Shown here piece by piece: positions 14,792-21,993 of a stretch of DNA of 64,000 nt. Source of the DNA: Azospirillum sp. B21 (lineage in GTDB: Bacteria; Pseudomonadota; Alphaproteobacteria; Azospirillales; Azospirillaceae). The position numbers and the translations under genes were made by a program. The notes beneath the pieces are model-generated. The model did no database searches. It worked only from the letters and a program-made list of their open reading frames with translations, and was not told where the DNA came from. Each line of letters opens with the position of its first letter. Position 1 is the stretch's first letter. The DNA lies in the NCBI RefSeq assembly GCF_008364825.1, contig NZ_VTTO01000006.1:310001-374000 (forward strand). The letters are read 5' to 3'.

Positions 14792-15659
14792 CTTTGGTCA
14801 CAGAAGCCTTAGAAGCGGCTTTGGTAGGGGCAGAAAGTAACTTTACGATAGCAGACTTACTGCGTGGTGAGAAAGCTGCTTCTCCTAGAACGGCAAACAG
14901 CTTATATAGGTCGCTGTCTGGCGGTTCAACCGTCTCGAACAGCGTACCTGCCTCGTCGAAATCAATCACGAAATCGTGAGACGGATAGTCATGTACGAGC
15001 TTACGGACGGCGTCTGACTTCGTATTGCCTGAGATTTTAGCTAACCGCTCTCCATATTCGTATGCAACCATTAAATCTCGGTGATCTTCACCGACACTGA
15101 CGGGGTTGATCTGCCCATAGATAGGAGCAAGAAGTCCGGTTGACATCTGAGATGCGAGTTCAGATGCCATTTTGAAACGGACAGAACCCATGCTCCTATT
15201 CTTAATACCAATCATGATTTCTTCGAACAATTGAAATGCTTGTTCGTTTAGGCTGGTCAGTGCTGATCTAGCAATTAGCCCAGATCTCCTCTCGCCAATT
15301 TCATCAGCTTTATAAAGCTGAACATCCAACGGACCTAGCTCAGCAAATGACGACATTATTATCTTATGTGCACCAATAGTAATGAGAGTTCCGGCGCTTT
15401 TGCAGGCGCTTGGTATGACAATGTGAAATTTGCTGTACATACTTTGAAACAATCTGCTTATGCGATAAGCAGAATTAGCTACACCGCCATAGGTGGCGAT
15501 AATTAATATTGCAGTGTCTTTAACCCCTTGCTTTGGAATTGCTTGAAAAAACGATCCATAAGCCGACTCTCCAACAGGTCCGTTGAAGAGATAAATATCT
15601 GCGTTATTATCTTCTCCATACTTTCTTGCTTGCTTTAAGGCTTCATCTGATATCTGCAT
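14574..15659 (-). CDS. ClpP-fold serine protease-like protein (SDH-protease type)
   Basis: This 361-residue protein follows the serine-dehydrogenase-proteinase pattern: ILIIATYGGVANSAYRISRL near residue 51 (oxyanion strand), IVIPSACKSAGTLITIGAHK with the nucleophile Ser at about 88, and SSFAELGPLDVQL. It lacks a signal peptide. The start MQISDEALKQ is preceded by AAGGA; upstream in-frame Mets lack such a site. Codon and base use are clearly more AT-rich than neighbours, indicating recent acquisition. The C-terminal 80 residues are low-complexity and charged. A defence or lysogenic-conversion role is possible; the substrate is unknown. Confidence 0.7.
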   Translation of the reverse strand: MQISDEALKQARKYGEDNNADIYLFNGPVGESAYGSFFQAIPKQGVKDTAILIIATYGGVANSAYRISRLFQSMYSKFHIVIPSACKSAGTLITIGAHKIIMSSFAELGPLDVQLYKADEIGERRSGLIARSALTSLNEQAFQLFEEIMIGIKNRSMGSVRFKMASELASQMSTGLLAPIYGQINPVSVGEDHRDLMVAYEYGERLAKISGNTKSDAVRKLVHDYPSHDFVIDFDEAGTLFETVEPPDSDLYKLFAVLGEAAFSPRSKSAIVKLLSAPTKAASKASVTKDGDQSEDTATQGKASKDGAGSSGDSVNGEPVANPQREHRPSDQGARSRNRGGSGRGDKSVQAPDAEHDTQVV

Positions 15660-15761
15660 CTTTCGATCCTTGCTACTCAGCAAAAAAATAAACTTAAGCA
15701 TACAGCTTCTATTTTTGTGAAACTGCATATTGCTCATTTTGATACGTTCTTATCTACCAAT

Positions 15762-16073
15762 TCATGGCCGCTCTCCATGTACCCGCCGCCACCGCACCAC
15801 CATGGCTTCTGTCACGTCATCGGCGTAGCAGATCGGCGCCCGACCACCTGGCTTGCTGTAGGCGCTCCGGCCGCCGCACCGATGCCCGTTCCGCATCGTG
15901 CTGTAGGGGCAGGCACAGTTGCCCGGGTACGCGGAGATCGACTCCGCGATGATCCGTTGGCGCACCTCGTCGTCGGAAGGACGGGCATCGCGCGCTGACG
16001 CGGCGCCGGCGATCAGCAGGAAGGTCGCGACGACAAAGACGGGTGAGCAGGCGGTTCGCAGGTTGTTGATCAT
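15762..16073 (-). CDS. Small secreted cysteine-rich protein (CPCPY type)
   Basis: This 103-residue protein has an N-terminal signal peptide (residues 1-27, SPVFVVATFLLIAGAASA). A conserved-looking block follows: RQRIIAESISAYPGNCACPY, then GHRCGGRSAYSKPGG, PICY and DVTEAMV. The four Cys could form two disulfides in the periplasm. Proteins of this pattern are known as unassigned small exported proteins. It sits directly downstream of a small membrane-protein gene on the same strand, within the lysogeny cassette. Confidence 0.75.
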   Translation of the reverse strand: MINNLRTACSPVFVVATFLLIAGAASARDARPSDDEVRQRIIAESISAYPGNCACPYSTMRNGHRCGGRSAYSKPGGRAPICYADDVTEAMVVRWRRVHGERP

Positions 16074-16081
16074 GACAGCTC

Positions 16082-16288
16082 CTACCGGCCGGCCAGCACA
16101 TAGAGCGCCGCCCAGCCCGATAGCCAAGTTGCCCCAGCAGCTGCGGCAAGCGCCCACGCGACAGGCGCAGCATCGGCTACAGACATGTCCAGGGCGGCCT
16201 CAAGCCCGGCGATCAGCAGCAACAGCGACGCTCCGCAGCCGGCAAGATGGAGGACGAACCCCAGACGCGCCGCCATTGCATCCTCCAT
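16082..16288 (-). CDS. Small two-helix membrane protein
   Basis: This 68-residue protein has two hydrophobic helices (ARLGFVLHLAGCGASLLLLI and APVAWALAAAAGATWLSGWA) joined by a short acidic loop. Function is unknown. It starts 18 bases after the RTX-like gene stop on the same strand; an alternative Met 8 codons upstream overlaps that stop. The following gene encodes the CPCPY secreted protein. Confidence 0.55.
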   Translation of the reverse strand: MEDAMAARLGFVLHLAGCGASLLLLIAGLEAALDMSVADAAPVAWALAAAAGATWLSGWAALYVLAGR

Positions 16289-16305
16289 CTTCACCGAGAG
16301 CCGGA

Positions 16306-17517
16306 TTACCAACCGGCAGCGAGCGTTGTGCTCTGCTGGGCAGGCTCCAGCCCCATCGCGGAGCGAGTGCTTGTTGAGGCCAGCGGCGCCGCCGACCTGC
16401 CCTCCCGATAGCCGTTTGTGACGTAGTGCGTCGCGGCAGCCAACTCGCTGGTGCCGAGGGCGCGCTGCACATCCGGATTGCGCGACAGATAGGCCGTGGC
16501 GTTGAACGTAGTCGCCCGGTTCTCCAGGCGCCCGGCAGTAGCGTAATGGAGAGCGGCCGCAGTGGTGTTGGTGCCAAATGCCGCGATCAGGTCCGGATTC
16601 GCGGCGATGTAGCTCATCGCGTTGAAGGACGTGCTACGCCCTTCCAGCCGCCCTGTCGTAATGTAGTGTTGGGTGGCCGCCATCGTGTTCCCCCCGAAGG
16701 CAGTGGCGAGATCGGAATTCACGGCCAGATAGCCATCAACGTTGAACGTCGTCGATCTCCGCTCCCTCCCGCCCACGGTCAGGTAGTGGCCCAAGGCCGC
16801 CTCGCCATTGGTCCCGAATGCGGCAGCTAGATCGCGATTGGCCGCCAAATAGGCCAGCGGATCGAAGGGCGGCGCAATGGTGGCGGCCGAAACGGTTTGG
16901 TCCGAAAATCGGATGTACTCGATGCCGGTGGTCTTGTCGTATCCGGCGGAGTCGCCGACGTAGACGAAGCCATTGTAGTTGATAGCTGTCGCTGAAGACT
17001 TCGAAACGCTTCGCACAAGCGTATCGTTGCCCTCTCCGCCATCAATGTAATTCAAACCACTGCCGCCATAGAGCGTGTCGTCACCTTCATACCCAAACAG
17101 GTAATCGTTGCCGAGAGAGCCGGATATATTGTCACCAGCGCTCCCACCAAGGACAACTCCGCCGCTTGCTGGAGCGGTGGAAATAATGGGAGAAACTGAA
17201 TTGCTTCTGGGTGGAGCGGGCACTCTTCCAGAATTTACAGTATTTCCGTTATAACTCAGGTTGTCGGTGACGGTATCGTTAGCAACGGTCCGCCAATAAC
17301 TTTCCACATACGTGCCGTCAGCTTTATAGTAGCCGCTCACCAGAACAAGTGGCGTCGAGGTTACATTCGTAGTGGATGGAGCACTCGTGACCGATGTTGT
17401 CGTGGTTGGTGACGTGGTGACTGTGCTTGTTGTGGTTGTTGTGTGGCCATCATCACGCCAATACCCCTTAACATAAGTGCCGTCTTTTCTATAATATCCA
17501 TTAACCCAAGTTGCCAT
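16306..17517 (-). CDS. RTX-type calcium-binding protein with four 40-residue repeats
   Basis: This 403-residue protein has four visible parts. Two GYYRKDGTYVxGYWR-type motifs lie at residues 6-21 and 62-76, joined by a Thr/Ser-rich linker. RTX nonapeptide repeats lie at about 122-168 (GGSAGDNIS, GSLGNDYLF, GGEGNDTL), which bind calcium after type I secretion. Four 40-residue repeats (residues 219-258, 259-298, 299-338, 339-378) each follow F.....YLA.N.DL..AFG....AA..HY...GR.E.R. No N-terminal signal is seen, as expected for type I substrates. The start MATWVNGYY is preferred over an upstream TTG. Less GC-rich than neighbours in its 5' half. Confidence 0.8.
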   Translation of the reverse strand: MATWVNGYYRKDGTYVKGYWRDDGHTTTTTSTVTTSPTTTTSVTSAPSTTNVTSTPLVLVSGYYKADGTYVESYWRTVANDTVTDNLSYNGNTVNSGRVPAPPRSNSVSPIISTAPASGGVVLGGSAGDNISGSLGNDYLFGYEGDDTLYGGSGLNYIDGGEGNDTLVRSVSKSSATAINYNGFVYVGDSAGYDKTTGIEYIRFSDQTVSAATIAPPFDPLAYLAANRDLAAAFGTNGEAALGHYLTVGGRERRSTTFNVDGYLAVNSDLATAFGGNTMAATQHYITTGRLEGRSTSFNAMSYIAANPDLIAAFGTNTTAAALHYATAGRLENRATTFNATAYLSRNPDVQRALGTSELAAATHYVTNGYREGRSAAPLASTSTRSAMGLEPAQQSTTLAAGW

Positions 17518-17652
17518 GATTATATCCAATCTTGATTCTTAAGGCCCTAATCTCTGAATAGTAGTTTTGCAGATCTTCTGATACTGCCTGCACATCTCCC
17601 TATGGCTTGGCGTGCCTAAGGTGGCTATTCAAGCTGGGAACGAGGCCATGAG

Positions 17653-18702
17653 CTACATGCCTTTAAAGACGGCACTGCGGAGCTGCGTTTCAGCCGAGCG
17701 AGCTGGCTCATCGGAACCCCTGCTGTACAGACTTATCTGAATAATGCCGCCGTCTGGCCTAGCGGCCACCGTATAGAAGGTATTGATCGTCTCGGCACCA
17801 GCAGGACGGCACTGAGCATACACGCGTCGGATCTTCCCATTTGATGCGGGGTCTGGCGTGCTTCCGCTCAAGAACTCCCCTTTGCACACCGAGCCGTCAT
17901 CTGAAATCAGTTTCGAAGCGACCTGTTCTAAGGTTTCCTTCCTTTCCCCAGGATAGACATCAAGCATTCCAAGAACGCCTTTTGCTGCCCACACTGCGTC
18001 ATGTCGCAATCCGGCTTCGCGTATCTCGTCGGCGCTCAAGACGCGGAAACCTTCCAGCCCAACCGGCGCTATGACGTTCGCAACGATGCGCATAGCTTCC
18101 AGCTTGCGATCGATTGCCGCGGACGTTTGCGATGGTGTCGATTGAGGTGTTGCGGTGCCTGCCTGCATTGGGGGAGCCAAGGGAGGCGCAGACTGAAATG
18201 CATTTGTAAGGCGCGGGTACTGTCCACGCGCCTCGGCGCAATCCAAGATCATTTGCAACCCGGCTGATGTGCCAGTCAGCATAAACACCAACTGAGGGCC
18301 GTTTGGCACAGCTGCGGTAAGCCGGTTCCCCCGCCTGAACAAATCAAAGACGCCCCGATCTGGCGGGAGGTCGATAACAGCAAGACCTTCCGACACGACA
18401 ATAGCTGAAGAGGATCGCGTTGCGGCACCGTCGACCCAGTATTGCAGATTTATACGCGCGCCCGGCGTGAGCTTCCATTGAGAGTTAGCGAACCCGACGC
18501 GCCAGTTCAGCGTCGAGTCCACCATAAACAGCAACGAAGTCCCACTATTGTAAGTCGACGAGATCGCGCAATGTGAAAAAGAACCGTCCTTCTGCCAATG
18601 GACGGAGCCTACCCAATTCCCTGTTTTGAAAGTCTGCGCATGAACCGCTCCGCACAGGGTAAGTGCGAACGCCGACGAGACCACCGCGCCTAAGACACGC
18701 AT
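17653..18702 (-). CDS. Exported protein of unknown function, 349 aa
   Basis: A signal peptide (MRVLGAVVSSAFALTLCGAV, cleaved after HAQ) is followed by a beta-rich segment (GNWVGSVHWQKDGSFSHCAI; LQYWVDGAATRSSSAIVVSE), a Pro/Thr linker and a second domain from about residue 200. The overall style is that of periplasmic 'invasion-associated' or stress proteins, but no family is recognised with confidence. The start is fixed by a strong GGGAGGGTGAG site. It is the first gene of the leftward-reading cargo unit beside the OL operators. Confidence 0.75.
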   Translation of the reverse strand: MRVLGAVVSSAFALTLCGAVHAQTFKTGNWVGSVHWQKDGSFSHCAISSTYNSGTSLLFMVDSTLNWRVGFANSQWKLTPGARINLQYWVDGAATRSSSAIVVSEGLAVIDLPPDRGVFDLFRRGNRLTAAVPNGPQLVFMLTGTSAGLQMILDCAEARGQYPRLTNAFQSAPPLAPPMQAGTATPQSTPSQTSAAIDRKLEAMRIVANVIAPVGLEGFRVLSADEIREAGLRHDAVWAAKGVLGMLDVYPGERKETLEQVASKLISDDGSVCKGEFLSGSTPDPASNGKIRRVYAQCRPAGAETINTFYTVAARPDGGIIQISLYSRGSDEPARSAETQLRSAVFKGM

Positions 18703-18778
18703 CTCACCCTCCCCACCAAGACGCGAACGCCCATCGTTCACCGCAACCTGATTATGGCAGGCACAGCCGCATCAGTAA

Positions 18779-18796
18779 TGCGGATAATGATCCGCA
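18779..18796. promoter_or_regulatory. Phage operator O4 (OL side)
   Basis: TGCGGATAATGATCCGCA, the best copy of the operator, with perfect 7-bp arms around a 4-base centre. It lies 13 bases before the second OL-side site and upstream of the rightward promoter. Confidence 0.8.
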
Positions 18797-18804
18797 TAAA
18801 ATAG

Positions 18805-18833
18805 TTGACGCGGATATTTCTCCGCAATAGGGT
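18805..18833 (+). promoter_or_regulatory. Rightward early promoter (PL-like)
   Basis: TTGACG (-35, 18805-18810) and TAGGGT (-10, 18828-18833) are 17 bases apart, with operator O5 (18809-18826) filling the spacer. The -10 is weak, but the arrangement copies the leftward promoter. It would start the operon beginning at 18864. Confidence 0.55.
18809..18826. promoter_or_regulatory. Phage operator O5 (OL side)
   Basis: CGCGGATATTTCTCCGCA, identical to O1 at 12499 except for the first base, although the two lie 6.3 kb apart. It sits inside the rightward early promoter. Confidence 0.8.
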
Positions 18834-18863
18834 GATTCCACACCGCCCCGCCGGAGCCCGCAA

Positions 18864-19052
18864 ATGCCTCCCCGCCTGATCGTCACCGACACCCTGACCG
18901 CCGACGGCCTGCGCGGCGTGGACAACGCGCAGGGCTTCGCCGAGCGGTCCGCCGACGAGGCGGTCGAGACCGGCAACGAGCGCGAGGCCAGCTTCTGGCG
19001 CCGCATCGCCGACCGCTGGCACGGCAAGCGCCTGGACCTGATGGCGGGGTGA
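18864..19052 (+). CDS. First gene of rightward early operon, unknown function, 62 aa
   Basis: The protein reads MPPRLIVTDTLTADGLRGVD, then a charged helix RSADEAVETGNEREASFWRR and ends LDLMAG. It is not recognised. It starts 30 bases after the predicted rightward promoter. Its position corresponds to lambda N/cIII-type genes, but no arginine-rich RNA-binding motif is evident. Confidence 0.6.
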   Translation: MPPRLIVTDTLTADGLRGVDNAQGFAERSADEAVETGNEREASFWRRIADRWHGKRLDLMAG

Positions 19053-19429
19053 CGCTCCGCTAATTCCGACACCGGCCGGCATGGGTGACCCCAGCCGGCT
19101 TGAGCCAGTAAGAGGCCCCGCAACGCTCCCCCAACCGCGTGGCTTTCCCGGCCACAGCTGGGCCTCTCGCCCCCACCGCAACCAACGATGAAAGGACATC
19201 TCGGCAGGAGTGGGACATCGGCAGGCGCTTCTGGCGGGGCGCCTGCCACCTCTCAGCCCCTTACCCAGCGATGGGTGGGGCTTGAGGCCGTAGAGAGGCG
19301 CCGCGGTGTGTCAGCGAGCCGGGACCCCGCCCAGGGCGGAACCAGTGGCGAGCATGTGGCCGGCACCGGCGCGGAGGATGGAAGCCGGCGCCTCTCACCC
19401 CATTCCACCGCATCAGCGGAGCATTCCGA
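19053..19429 (+). other. Gene-free, strongly structured stretch in the rightward operon
   Basis: No convincing reading frame exists in these 377 bases. The stretch is dense in perfect inverted repeats: AGAGGCCC/GGGCCTCT (19111-19167) enclosing GTGGC/GCCAC (19139-19155); GGCAGGCGC/GCGCCTGCC (19220-19247); AGCCCC..ACCCA/TGGGT.GGGGCT (19255-19282); and GAGAGGCGCC/GGCGCCTCTC (19293-19396). As RNA this would fold into at least four stable domains. It could be a phage non-coding RNA, a cis antitermination element or a replication origin. Confidence 0.5.
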
Positions 19430-19552
19430 ATGCGCCCCAACATCACCCCCTCGGCCGTCATCTCCATGCGCAAGGCTGGCCGCTTCGTCGTCGAATGCGT
19501 CGCCCTCCTGCTCACCTTGATGGTGCTGGGCACCATAATGCTCGGAGGCTGA
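19430..19552 (+). CDS. 40-residue single-pass membrane peptide
   Basis: A short frame encodes MRPNITPSAVISMRKAGRFV followed by VECVALLLTLMVLGTIMLGG: a basic N-terminus and one hydrophobic helix. It ends 3 bases before the next gene's GTG start, consistent with a packed operon. Function is unknown; it could be a superinfection-exclusion or accessory membrane peptide. Confidence 0.5.
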   Translation: MRPNITPSAVISMRKAGRFVVECVALLLTLMVLGTIMLGG

Positions 19553-19555
19553 CCG

Positions 19556-19873
19556 GTGCCCCGACACGTCACCTCCGCTCAGCTGGACGACCTGCACGCC
19601 CGCGGCCTGCCCAACCGGCAGTTCCGACGTGCGGTTTACGCCATCGAGCACGGCGCCGACGCACTCCGGCTGCTGGACCTCCAGGTGCGGCGCGACGTGA
19701 CGGCCGACCTCTACCGCCAGGCGCTCGACGCCGCCCGTCTGCGGCTGCGCGACGGAAGCCTCCAGCCCTACCAGCTCCGGACGCTGACGCAGGCCTTCGC
19801 CAGCTGGCAGGCCGCCGTGTCGGAGCTCGTCGATTTCCAATCCCGCCGGCGCCTGCCGGCCGCTGCGGAGTGA
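19556..19873 (+). CDS. Phage protein of unknown function, 105 aa
   Basis: An all-helical protein: QLDDLHARGLPNRQFRRAVY, VRRDVTADLYRQALDAARLR, LRTLTQAFASWQAAVSELVD. The start is GTG. It is not recognised. It lies in the rightward early operon with 5-base spacing to the following gene, whose product is also unassigned. Confidence 0.65.
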   Translation: MPRHVTSAQLDDLHARGLPNRQFRRAVYAIEHGADALRLLDLQVRRDVTADLYRQALDAARLRLRDGSLQPYQLRTLTQAFASWQAAVSELVDFQSRRRLPAAAE

Positions 19874-19878
19874 AGCCA

Positions 19879-20244
19879 ATGGCAACCGCCCTCAACACCC
19901 GGGTGACCGGCCGCGACGAGCTGACGGTCCTGCCCTACCAGATCACCACCACCGAAGGCTCCCGCCGGGTCCGCGGCTGGGTCTGGCAGAGCTGCGGCAT
20001 CCGTCGCGAGCGGTCGCCTCGCCGCATCGTCATCGACCATCTGCCGAGTGGCTCCCTGATCGGCGTGGCTCCCGATGTCAAATCGGCTCTGCGCGCGGTC
20101 GCCGACCTGGATCCTCTGCTGGACAGCGCCGCTGCCGCCGGCGGCCACGAACTCACACCCGCCATCCGCGCCGTTCTGCTGCGCCACCGCATTGCCATTC
20201 CGGAGCCGGTGCTGGAACCGGCGCTGGACGAGGAGGCCGCCTGA
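19879..20244 (+). CDS. Phage protein of unknown function, 121 aa
   Basis: It starts MATALNTRVTGRDELTVLPY and has a beta-rich N-terminal half (ITTTEGSRRVRGWVWQSCGI, RRIVIDHLPSGSLIGVAPDV) and a helical C-terminus. It is not recognised. It follows the 105-residue gene by 5 bases and precedes a 79-residue gene by 1 base, so it is a tightly coupled operon member. Confidence 0.6.
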   Translation: MATALNTRVTGRDELTVLPYQITTTEGSRRVRGWVWQSCGIRRERSPRRIVIDHLPSGSLIGVAPDVKSALRAVADLDPLLDSAAAAGGHELTPAIRAVLLRHRIAIPEPVLEPALDEEAA

Positions 20245-20245
20245 C

Positions 20246-20485
20246 ATGGCCAGCCCCTTCGCCATCACCCCGTCGGACGAGACCGCCTTCGGCACGCTGA
20301 TTCACCTCCACGGCCGCGTGCTGCTGATCACCGGCATCTCCTCCGATTCCGCCGCCCAGCACAACCGCCTCGCCGAGCTGATGGTCGGCGTGCTGGAGCG
20401 CCTCACCCCGGCTGAACAGGCCGAACTCGACGCCATCGTCGGCGCGCATGAGACGCGCTGGACCCAGGAGACGCCCGCCCCATGA
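20246..20485 (+). CDS. Small phage protein, 79 aa
   Basis: It reads MASPFAITPSDETAFGTLIH, then LHGRVLLITGISSDSAAQHN and an acidic helix ending WTQETPAP. It is not recognised. Its stop overlaps the start of the DnaQ-like exonuclease (ATGA), which supports real coupled translation. Confidence 0.6.
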   Translation: MASPFAITPSDETAFGTLIHLHGRVLLITGISSDSAAQHNRLAELMVGVLERLTPAEQAELDAIVGAHETRWTQETPAP

Positions 20486-21126
20486 AGACGCTGCTCTTCT
20501 ACGACACCGAAACCACCGGCCTGCCTGACTTCAAGGCGCCATCGGACGCCGACCACCAGCCACATATCACCCAGCTCGCCGCGCTGCTGACGGACGAAGC
20601 CGGCAATAAGCTCGCCAGTCTCGACCTGTTGGTTCGCCCCGACGGCTGGACCATCCCGCCCGATCTGCAGCAGCTGACCGGCATCACCATGGAGCGAGCC
20701 GAAGCCGGGGGCGTGCCGGAGCTTGTGGCGCTCTCCGCCTTCGAGGCCCTGTGGCGCCGCGCCAACCTCCGCATCGCCCATAACGAGAGCTTCGACGCCC
20801 GCATTCTGCGGATCGGCTTCAAGCGCTTCGCCGGCATCTGCGATCCGGACGAGTGGAAGAACGGACCGGCGAAATGCACCCAGGTCCTATCCACGCCGAT
20901 CCTGAAGCTGCCGCCGACCGAGAAGATGAAGGCGGCCGGTCGGAACCACCACAAGAGCGCCAACCTCCGCGAGGCCTACGAGTTCTTCACCGGTAAGCCG
21001 CTGTCGGGCGCCCACAACGCCATGATCGACGTGATGGGCGTCAAGGCGGTTTGGTTCGCGATCCAGGAGCGCAGCGCCCCGTCGGCGCAGATGTCGGCCA
21101 GCGTCGATCTGGCGGAGGCCGTTTGA
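20482..21126 (+). CDS. DnaQ-like 3'-5' exonuclease (DEDDh)
   Basis: This 214-residue protein has Exo I LLFYDTETTGLPD (Asp8, Glu10), Exo II IAHNESFDARIL and Exo III GAHNAMIDVMGV, where His and Asp complete the DEDDh set. The fold is that of RNase T and the polymerase III epsilon subunit. It probably trims single-stranded ends during phage recombination or proofreading. It is flanked by a small coupled gene upstream and a PD-(D/E)XK nuclease directly downstream. Confidence 0.9.
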   Translation: MKTLLFYDTETTGLPDFKAPSDADHQPHITQLAALLTDEAGNKLASLDLLVRPDGWTIPPDLQQLTGITMERAEAGGVPELVALSAFEALWRRANLRIAHNESFDARILRIGFKRFAGICDPDEWKNGPAKCTQVLSTPILKLPPTEKMKAAGRNHHKSANLREAYEFFTGKPLSGAHNAMIDVMGVKAVWFAIQERSAPSAQMSASVDLAEAV

Positions 21127-21127
21127 A

Positions 21128-21985
21128 ATGAACGCTCCCTCCCGCGCGCCCACCGTCGTCCGTTCCTCCTCCCTCTCCGGCTATCCCGATTGCCCGCGCC
21201 GCGCCGCCGCCAAGCTGTTCCTCCGCGAGATTGAAGCCGCCGGCTTCGAGTTGCGCGACCTGCCCTCCAACGTCGGTGCCGCCGTCGGCACCGGGGTGCA
21301 TGCCGCCGCGGCGCTGATCCTGAAGGAGAAGGCCGCCACCGGCAGCCTGCCGCCGGTCGACGTTGCCACCGACGCCGCCATCGAGGAGCTGCGCCGCGCC
21401 GCCGAGCCGGGCATCACCTATGACCGCGAGACCCCGGCGCTGAACGAGGCCGAGCAGCAAGCCAAGCGCATGGTGCTGGTCTACCGGCACCAGATCGCCC
21501 CCGACGTTCAGCCCCTGATCGTGGAGGAGCGGCTGGAGGCGCAGGTCACGCCCGACATCATCCTGTCCGGCCAGTCCGACGTCATCGCCCGCGAGCCCGG
21601 CCGCATCCGCGACCTCAAGGGCGGCAAGACGATGGGCTGCCACGCACCGCAGATCGGCTCCTACAGCCTGCTGGCCCGGTCCAACGGGATCGAGGTGACG
21701 GAGGCGTGCGTGGACTGGATTCAACGCGTGCCGCTGAAGAAGCCGCAGCCCGACGCCGCGGTCCACCGCTACGACGTCGCCACCGCCGAGACGGCCGCGG
21801 TCAACGTGCTGCGCCACATCGAGGGCGACCTGACCACCTTCCGCCACGGCGATCCGGAGCGGCACCTGCTGCCCGGCGACCCCTGGGCGTTCGTCGCCAA
21901 CCCCTCTTCCAAACTCTGCTCAGCGAAATGGTGCCCGGCTCACGGGACCGCCTTCTGCCGCGAACACGCCGCCATCGAGGAGTGA
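21128..21985 (+). CDS. PD-(D/E)XK nuclease with probable Fe-S cluster (RecB/Cas4-like)
   Basis: This 285-residue protein has an N-terminal SSLSGYPDCPRRAA block, the nuclease core LSGQSDVIAREPGRIRDLKGGK (acidic residue, then D-L-K of the D...DxK set) and a QIGSYSLLAR helix (Q of the QxxxY motif). The C-terminus is CSAKWCPAHGTAFC. One N-terminal and three C-terminal Cys match the 4Fe-4S arrangement of Cas4/AddB-type exonucleases. It likely resects DNA ends for the annealing protein encoded next. Confidence 0.85.
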   Translation: MNAPSRAPTVVRSSSLSGYPDCPRRAAAKLFLREIEAAGFELRDLPSNVGAAVGTGVHAAAALILKEKAATGSLPPVDVATDAAIEELRRAAEPGITYDRETPALNEAEQQAKRMVLVYRHQIAPDVQPLIVEERLEAQVTPDIILSGQSDVIAREPGRIRDLKGGKTMGCHAPQIGSYSLLARSNGIEVTEACVDWIQRVPLKKPQPDAAVHRYDVATAETAAVNVLRHIEGDLTTFRHGDPERHLLPGDPWAFVANPSSKLCSAKWCPAHGTAFCREHAAIEE

Positions 21986-21993
21986 ACCAGACT

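Noticed and set aside
17380-17460. Repetitive GTTGTGGTTGTTG-like stretch
   Set aside because: It encodes the Thr/Ser-rich linker of the RTX protein. The units are irregular, so it was not called a separate satellite repeat.
19188-19520. Open plus-strand frame of 110 codons in the structured stretch
   Set aside because: Ser/Pro/Ala-rich without domain-like pattern; it overlaps the membrane peptide frame and no ribosome site supports it.
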